Below are positions 5,247-8,513 of a stretch of 8,513 bases of DNA, in pieces. The notes beneath the pieces were generated by a model that ran no database searches, was not told where the DNA came from, and was given only the letters and a program-made list of their open reading frames with translations. The translations under genes were made by a program, and so were the position numbers. Position 1 is the first letter of the stretch. Every line of letters starts with the position of its first letter. Origin of the DNA: Christensenella sp. UBA941 (GTDB lineage Bacteria > Bacillota > Clostridia > Christensenellales > UBA941); assembly GCA_002293365.1 (NCBI GenBank), contig DBDD01000066.1:7416-15928 (forward strand), read 5' to 3'.

Positions 5247-6145
5247 GACGTATTTGGGCGTGGGAGGATCGTTTTCGCCGCCGGCGATAAGCCGGCGCTA
5301 TGAATCTCGCCTACAGTCGCCTCCGCCCCCAATTTTATCAGCCCGTCCAGAAGTTCGGCCTCGCCGAGCTGTCCAAGCATGTGCAGCTCGCCGTCGACGA
5401 TAGCAAGCACGTTATACGCACCGGGCGCGAAGAGCCGTATTGCGTCGCGCGCGTACATATCGTCTGGTATGGCCAGAAGTCTCGCCCCCATACCGCCCTT
5501 CACGGCGGTTTTTTTACGTTCGGAGCGGCGAAGCGCGTAAAAGGCCGTCTTGCGCTCGCGCTGCGCAGAGAGGATCAAGAACGGGCCAAGCACAAGAAAC
5601 TGCGAAAACTGTCCGCGTATAAGCAAGAACGACCCGCCTAGAAGCGCCGCGGCGCCCAGTATGAAGCCGGTAAGCGCCATGAAACGCCTCACGGCGCTTT
5701 CGCTGAAAAAGCACAGCAAAAGCGCCGTAAGCATGCGTCCGCCGTCGAGCGGATGCGCGGGGATGAGGTTTGAAACGGCGAGCAACAGGCTCGTCGCACA
5801 AAATGGGGCGAGCGCGCCGCCTAGCGAGGGAAAGATATCCGCAACGAGCGCGGTTGCGGCGGCTAAGATAACGCTTGCGGCCGGGCCGGCGGCTGATATC
5901 GCTAGCTCGGCGCGCGGTTCAAGTTTTTCTACGAGGCGAAGCTCGCCGCCGAACGGCGTAAGCCGCAGCGCGCTTATTTCATAGCCGAAGGAGCGAGCAA
6001 AGGCTATGTGCGCGTATTCATGTACGGCGAGCGACCATAAGAGCGAAAGCGCAAGGGCCGTATCGCCCAGGACGAGCATAGCCGCGAACGCGACGGGCGT
6101 AAGCGGATGGACGACGACGGGCGTGGAGCCGATGCGAAACGTCAT
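5243..6145 (-). CDS. spoIVFB: Site-2 protease, SpoIVFB-like M50 metalloprotease
   Basis: A 300-aa intramembrane zinc protease. The zinc site HEYAH is at residues 42-46 within a membrane helix, and the third ligand D134 lies in NLIPAHPLDGGR (126-137). This spacing matches SpoIVFB, which cleaves pro-sigma-K in the mother cell of sporulating Bacillus. Roughly six membrane segments occupy residues 13-195. A cytosolic C-terminal part (200-300) resembles the CBS-like tail of SpoIVFB, including YARDAIRLF and YNVLAIVDGE. It starts one base after the stop of the SpoIVFA-like gene, with AAAGGG in that gene's last codons as RBS, so translation is coupled. The pairing with the SpoIVFA-like gene supports the assignment over a generic S2P, but the substrate is inferred. 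A perfect 7-bp stem (5279-5297) lies in the last codons. Confidence 0.85.
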   Translation of the reverse strand: MTFRIGSTPVVVHPLTPVAFAAMLVLGDTALALSLLWSLAVHEYAHIAFARSFGYEISALRLTPFGGELRLVEKLEPRAELAISAAGPAASVILAAATALVADIFPSLGGALAPFCATSLLLAVSNLIPAHPLDGGRMLTALLLCFFSESAVRRFMALTGFILGAAALLGGSFLLIRGQFSQFLVLGPFLILSAQRERKTAFYALRRSERKKTAVKGGMGARLLAIPDDMYARDAIRLFAPGAYNVLAIVDGELHMLGQLGEAELLDGLIKLGAEATVGEIHSAGLSPAAKTILPRPNTS

Positions 6146-6146
6146 A

Positions 6147-6974
6147 TTAGCCCTTTGCCGCCTCGTAGAGCGCTAAAGGGTCTTGGGGCGCTCCATTGAC
6201 TCTGGCCTCGAAGTAGAGCGAGTCGCCGGCGGATTTTCCGAGTATATCGCCGCTCTTGAGTGGCTGGCCCTGTTCGACGGCCACCTCCGCGAGGCCGTAT
6301 AAGAAAGTTTCAAGGCCTGCCGCGTGTCTAAGACGTACATACTGGCCCCGCGCTTCGTCGGTACCGAGCGCTTCCACAACGCCGTCCGCGCAAGCTACGC
6401 CCGAAGCGCCTTGCGTACACGCAAACAGTACGCCGTTCGAGCCGTTTTCGCCAAACTGCTCGCGTACTTCGCCCTGTACGGGTAGCGTAACCTCCATAGC
6501 GCCGAATACCATCGCCGTGCCATCGTCGGCAACCGCGTCGCCGTCTACGAATTTTAGCTTGCCGATCGTTTCGTCGACGTCTATCTCGGTTGTAATTGCC
6601 TGGCGCACATCCTGGGCCAATTGAACCGTCGCGGGAGTGTTGATGAGCCGAAGGCCGAGAGCCATGACGCATACCGCCGCGCATACGCCCAGCTTGATCA
6701 TAAGCGCCGTCGACTTGCGGTCGTTCTCCACGTCGTCATAGTCGCGCTTTCGGTTTCCCCAAGATTCTGCGGACTTTTGGGGAGCCCCTTTCGTCGCGCC
6801 CCCTATTGTTTGGCGGGCATACGATCTTTGCGGCTGCGCGGGAGCCGTATTCCTCCACGGCGAGACGATTTGCGCCCTTGGCGGCCCCATTTCCAGCCGA
6901 ATAAGCTTTGGTTCGTGGCTTTTAGAGACGAATCCGTCCACCTGGATCTTCGGTATGTTCGTTGTATCGGGCAT
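6147..6974 (-). CDS. spoIVFA: SpoIVFA-like membrane protein with degenerate LytM (M23) domain
   Basis: A 275-aa bitopic protein. It has a polar, Pro/Arg-rich cytosolic N-terminus (1-88), one membrane segment near 90-110 and an external region ending in a LytM/M23 fold (about 161-270). The fold is visible in PVQGEVREQFG, ACADGVVEALG, GQYVRLRHAAG, FLYGLAEVAVEQGQPLKSGD and LYFEARVNG. The M23 zinc residues are missing: the expected HxGxD region reads NGVLFA, and the HLHFE motif reads LYFE (253-256). It therefore cannot be a peptidoglycan hydrolase, which agrees with SpoIVFA, a regulator that holds and inhibits SpoIVFB until a forespore signal arrives. Its gene sits one base before the protease gene. 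The RBS GGGAGGGG (6989-6982) is seven bases before the ATG and forms one arm of a hairpin. Moderate certainty for the name, high for the family. Confidence 0.8.
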   Translation of the reverse strand: MPDTTNIPKIQVDGFVSKSHEPKLIRLEMGPPRAQIVSPWRNTAPAQPQRSYARQTIGGATKGAPQKSAESWGNRKRDYDDVENDRKSTALMIKLGVCAAVCVMALGLRLINTPATVQLAQDVRQAITTEIDVDETIGKLKFVDGDAVADDGTAMVFGAMEVTLPVQGEVREQFGENGSNGVLFACTQGASGVACADGVVEALGTDEARGQYVRLRHAAGLETFLYGLAEVAVEQGQPLKSGDILGKSAGDSLYFEARVNGAPQDPLALYEAAKG

Positions 6975-6975
6975 G

Positions 6976-7021
6976 AAAAAACCCCTCCCATAACCTAGAT
7001 GTAGAATTATACGGGGAGGGG
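6976..7021 (-). terminator. Terminator-like hairpin overlapping the spoIVFA RBS
   Basis: On the minus strand CCCCTCCC (7021-7014) pairs with GGGAGGGG (6989-6982) over eight bases with a 24-base loop. Six T residues (6981-6976) follow immediately, giving an intrinsic-terminator shape 25 bases past the rodA stop. The 3' arm is also the Shine-Dalgarno of the SpoIVFA-like gene, whose ATG follows the T-run by one base. The same structure could cut transcription after rodA and hide the RBS. A TATAAT lies in the loop, without a matching -35. Confidence 0.65.
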
Positions 7022-7046
7022 GGCGTAGGTATGCGGTATTATTCGC

Positions 7047-8237
7047 TCACTCCAAGTCTATAGCCGTATTCGTCATACGCATATGCCGCTTTTGAGGCCT
7101 GCGCATGGCTACGTTTAGCACGATGCCAAACGCGATCATATTCGTCAAAAGGCTCGAGCCCCCGTAGCTCATGAGCGGCAGCGGGATACCCGTAACAGGC
7201 AAAAGGTTCATAGTCATCGATATATTTTCGAAGATATGGAAACCCATCATCCCCACGACGCCGGTTATCAGGAACGAGCCGAAGCTGTCCTTCGCCTTCG
7301 CGGCCAGATACAGGCAGCGAATCAGCAATAGGAAGTAGGCGAGCATAATTGCGCAGCCGCCGATAAAGCCTATGGCCTCGACAATAGTAGCGAAAATGAA
7401 ATCGGTATGATCCTCAGGAACCAAGTTTAGCTGCGCCATCGCCCCCGGGACGAAGATACCCTTGCCCGTAAGCCCGCCGGAACCAATCGCCGTGCCAGCC
7501 TGATCGAGATGGTACGCCTCCCGCTGCGTATCCTGCGCAAGCCCGAGAAACACGTCGATGCGGTTCTTTTGCCAATCCTCCATGACGAAAAAGTACATGA
7601 CCGGCAGCGCCGCGAGGCCAGCGCCCAGCAATACGAGCCACTTCTTCCAGCTAAGCTTCGCGGCGAACAGTATGCTCGCCACGATTACGACGTATACGAA
7701 AGCCGTACCCCAGTCGGGCTGGAGCATGACGAGGATAAGAGGAGGAAAGGCGTACGCGAGGATGTGGAAGAGGTCGCGGAAGGTCTTTATGCCGCCGTCG
7801 CGGTCGTGCGCCTCGGCGGCGAGCTTCGCGCTCATGATGATGAGCGTGATTTTGCAGACCTCGGAGGGCTGAAAGCGCCGGTCGCCAAACGCAAACCAGC
7901 CTTGGACGCCTCGCGAGGCCTTCGCGATGATGAAAAGCAGCGCCAAAAGCGCGAGATTTATTATGTAAATGAGCTTCGAAAGGTCGCGCAAGGAATGGTA
8001 GTCCATAAACAGAATGACGACCATCGCCGCGAGCCCTACGCCAAAGAAAATCAATTGCAATAATACAAGCTCGAAATCGATACGCGCGAAATAGTCCAAA
8101 AGCGTAACTTCCTCGCCGGTAAAGGGCTCCGCCTGCGTATTCGCAATGAAAACAAGCGAACACGCCATCAGGACTATGATCAACGCAAAAAGCGGCCAAT
8201 CGAAGTTTTTCCAAAGTTTTTTATCTATAAGCGACAT
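7047..8237 (-). CDS. rodA: RodA-type SEDS peptidoglycan glycosyltransferase
   Basis: A 396-aa polytopic membrane protein of the SEDS (FtsW/RodA/SpoVE) family, which polymerises lipid II into glycan strands together with a class B penicillin-binding protein. Motifs in order: GVQGWFAFGDRRFQPSE (110-126), LQPDWGTA (172-179), GLTGKGIFVPGAMAQLNLVPEDHTDFIFA (split around 255-283, with D279 at the position of the catalytic Asp of RodA), and the C-terminal GIPLPLMSYGGSS. The VPEDHTDFIFA and PLMSYGGSS versions favour RodA (elongation) over FtsW. Length and about ten membrane helices are typical, with an unusually long first external loop (about residues 33-55). The ATG directly abuts the stop of the upstream SGNH hydrolase, with AGGA as RBS, so the two are co-translated. 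A hairpin with a T-run follows its stop. Confidence 0.93.
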   Translation of the reverse strand: MSLIDKKLWKNFDWPLFALIIVLMACSLVFIANTQAEPFTGEEVTLLDYFARIDFELVLLQLIFFGVGLAAMVVILFMDYHSLRDLSKLIYIINLALLALLFIIAKASRGVQGWFAFGDRRFQPSEVCKITLIIMSAKLAAEAHDRDGGIKTFRDLFHILAYAFPPLILVMLQPDWGTAFVYVVIVASILFAAKLSWKKWLVLLGAGLAALPVMYFFVMEDWQKNRIDVFLGLAQDTQREAYHLDQAGTAIGSGGLTGKGIFVPGAMAQLNLVPEDHTDFIFATIVEAIGFIGGCAIMLAYFLLLIRCLYLAAKAKDSFGSFLITGVVGMMGFHIFENISMTMNLLPVTGIPLPLMSYGGSSLLTNMIAFGIVLNVAMRRPQKRHMRMTNTAIDLE

Positions 8238-8513
8238 TTATCCTATTATACTTTTAACCTTTCGTGCCATATTGACGCCCAGCGCCTTATGCCCTTCGAG
8301 CGGGATATGCAGGCAGTCGATCGGGTCGGGCTGCGCGAAGTCGCCCGCGTTCAGGTATGGACAGCCTATATCGTGCGCGTATTCGGCGAACCAGTGGTTG
8401 AAGTGCCGCGAACGGATTACGCAGTCCTGCTCGAACATTTCGCCGAACCATGTGGTAAGTATGCCGGGGCCGACTTGGATCGGCGCGACAAGCAGCGCCT
8501 TCGGCGCGCGCTC
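8238..8513 (-). CDS. SGNH/GDSL-family hydrolase, C-terminal part (5' end outside window)
   Basis: Ninety-one codons run open from the window edge to TAA at 8240-8238. The visible part starts ERAPKALLVAPIQVG and ends with DPIDCLHIPLEGHKALG, the C-terminal Asp-x-x-His block of SGNH/GDSL esterases (Asp and His of the catalytic triad). The GDSL serine block would be upstream, outside the window. ALLVAPI and GCPYLNAGDFA are typical of arylesterase/thioesterase-I-like members. An internal ATG at 8438 is not the start, because the family core continues before it. The stop abuts the rodA ATG, placing the gene in the cell-wall operon. A role on O-acetyl groups of wall polymers is possible but only suggested by context. 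Confidence 0.85.
   Translation of the reverse strand, partial: ERAPKALLVAPIQVGPGILTTWFGEMFEQDCVIRSRHFNHWFAEYAHDIGCPYLNAGDFAQPDPIDCLHIPLEGHKALGVNMARKVKSIIG

Noticed and set aside
5279..5297. Perfect 7-bp GC stem (CGCCGGC/GCCGGCG) as a terminator between the convergent genes
   Set aside because: No T-run follows on either strand and it lies within the protease coding sequence, so a terminator is not supported.
7003..7012. TATAAT on the minus strand as an internal promoter for spoIVFA
   Set aside because: No -35 hexamer is found at 15-19 bases, and the element lies in the loop of the terminator-like hairpin.
7509..8063. Plus-strand open frame of 184 codons inside rodA
   Set aside because: It lies wholly antisense to the conserved SEDS motifs, has no RBS and has an Arg/Asp-rich composition typical of a shadow frame.

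Overview
The window looks like a chromosomal segment of an endospore-forming (or formerly spore-forming) bacterium of class Clostridia with moderate-to-high GC. The main grounds are a minus-strand cell-wall/sporulation operon (SGNH hydrolase - RodA - SpoIVFA-like LytM protein - SpoIVFB-like site-2 protease), strong GGAGG-type ribosome binding sites, and classical TTGACA/TATAAT-type promoters with intrinsic terminators. No family or genus can be assigned safely from this sequence.

Region 1 (about 1-1240, plus strand, visibly AT-richer than the rest): the window opens with the last 22 bases of a tRNA gene (T-loop half, T-stem, acceptor strand, discriminator A, encoded CCA), followed at once by its intrinsic terminator. 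Directly downstream lies a self-contained two-gene cassette with its own extended -10 promoter, which carries a perfect inverted repeat over the -35 element. The genes encode a 75-aa and a 219-aa protein, neither of which I recognise, and a strong hairpin closes the cassette. A tRNA 3' end, deviating composition and unknown genes suggest a small acquired island.

Region 2 (about 1240-1715): about 470 bases without an intact gene. It contains a decayed, stop- and frameshift-containing copy of part of the third Ig-like domain of the neighbouring secreted protein, a short open frame with a good RBS that looks disrupted, and a bidirectional terminator.

Region 3 (1715-4033): a divergent pair. On the minus strand is a secreted protein with a signal peptide, a duplicated 16-residue proline-rich segment and about three SbsA-type Ig-like domains. 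On the plus strand is an AraC-family regulator with a C-terminal GyrI-like ligand-binding domain. They share a 200-bp intergenic region with overlapping divergent promoter elements inside a TTGACAA/TTGTCAA inverted repeat.

Region 4 (4034-5246, plus): a promoter, a leader hairpin and a response regulator with an HD-GYP output domain. The HD dyad reads Tyr-Asp and another expected metal ligand is Ser, so classical c-di-GMP hydrolysis is doubtful.

Region 5 (5243-8513, minus): a tightly packed operon transcribed SGNH hydrolase (partial) > rodA > spoIVFA-like > spoIVFB-like. Gene junctions are 0, 72 and 1 bases. The 72-base rodA/spoIVFA gap carries a terminator-like hairpin whose 3' arm is itself the RBS of the next gene. 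The operon ends tail-to-tail with the HD-GYP gene, sharing four bases of stop codons. Functionally it joins lateral-wall synthesis (RodA) with the membrane protease module that activates pro-sigma-K in Bacillus.
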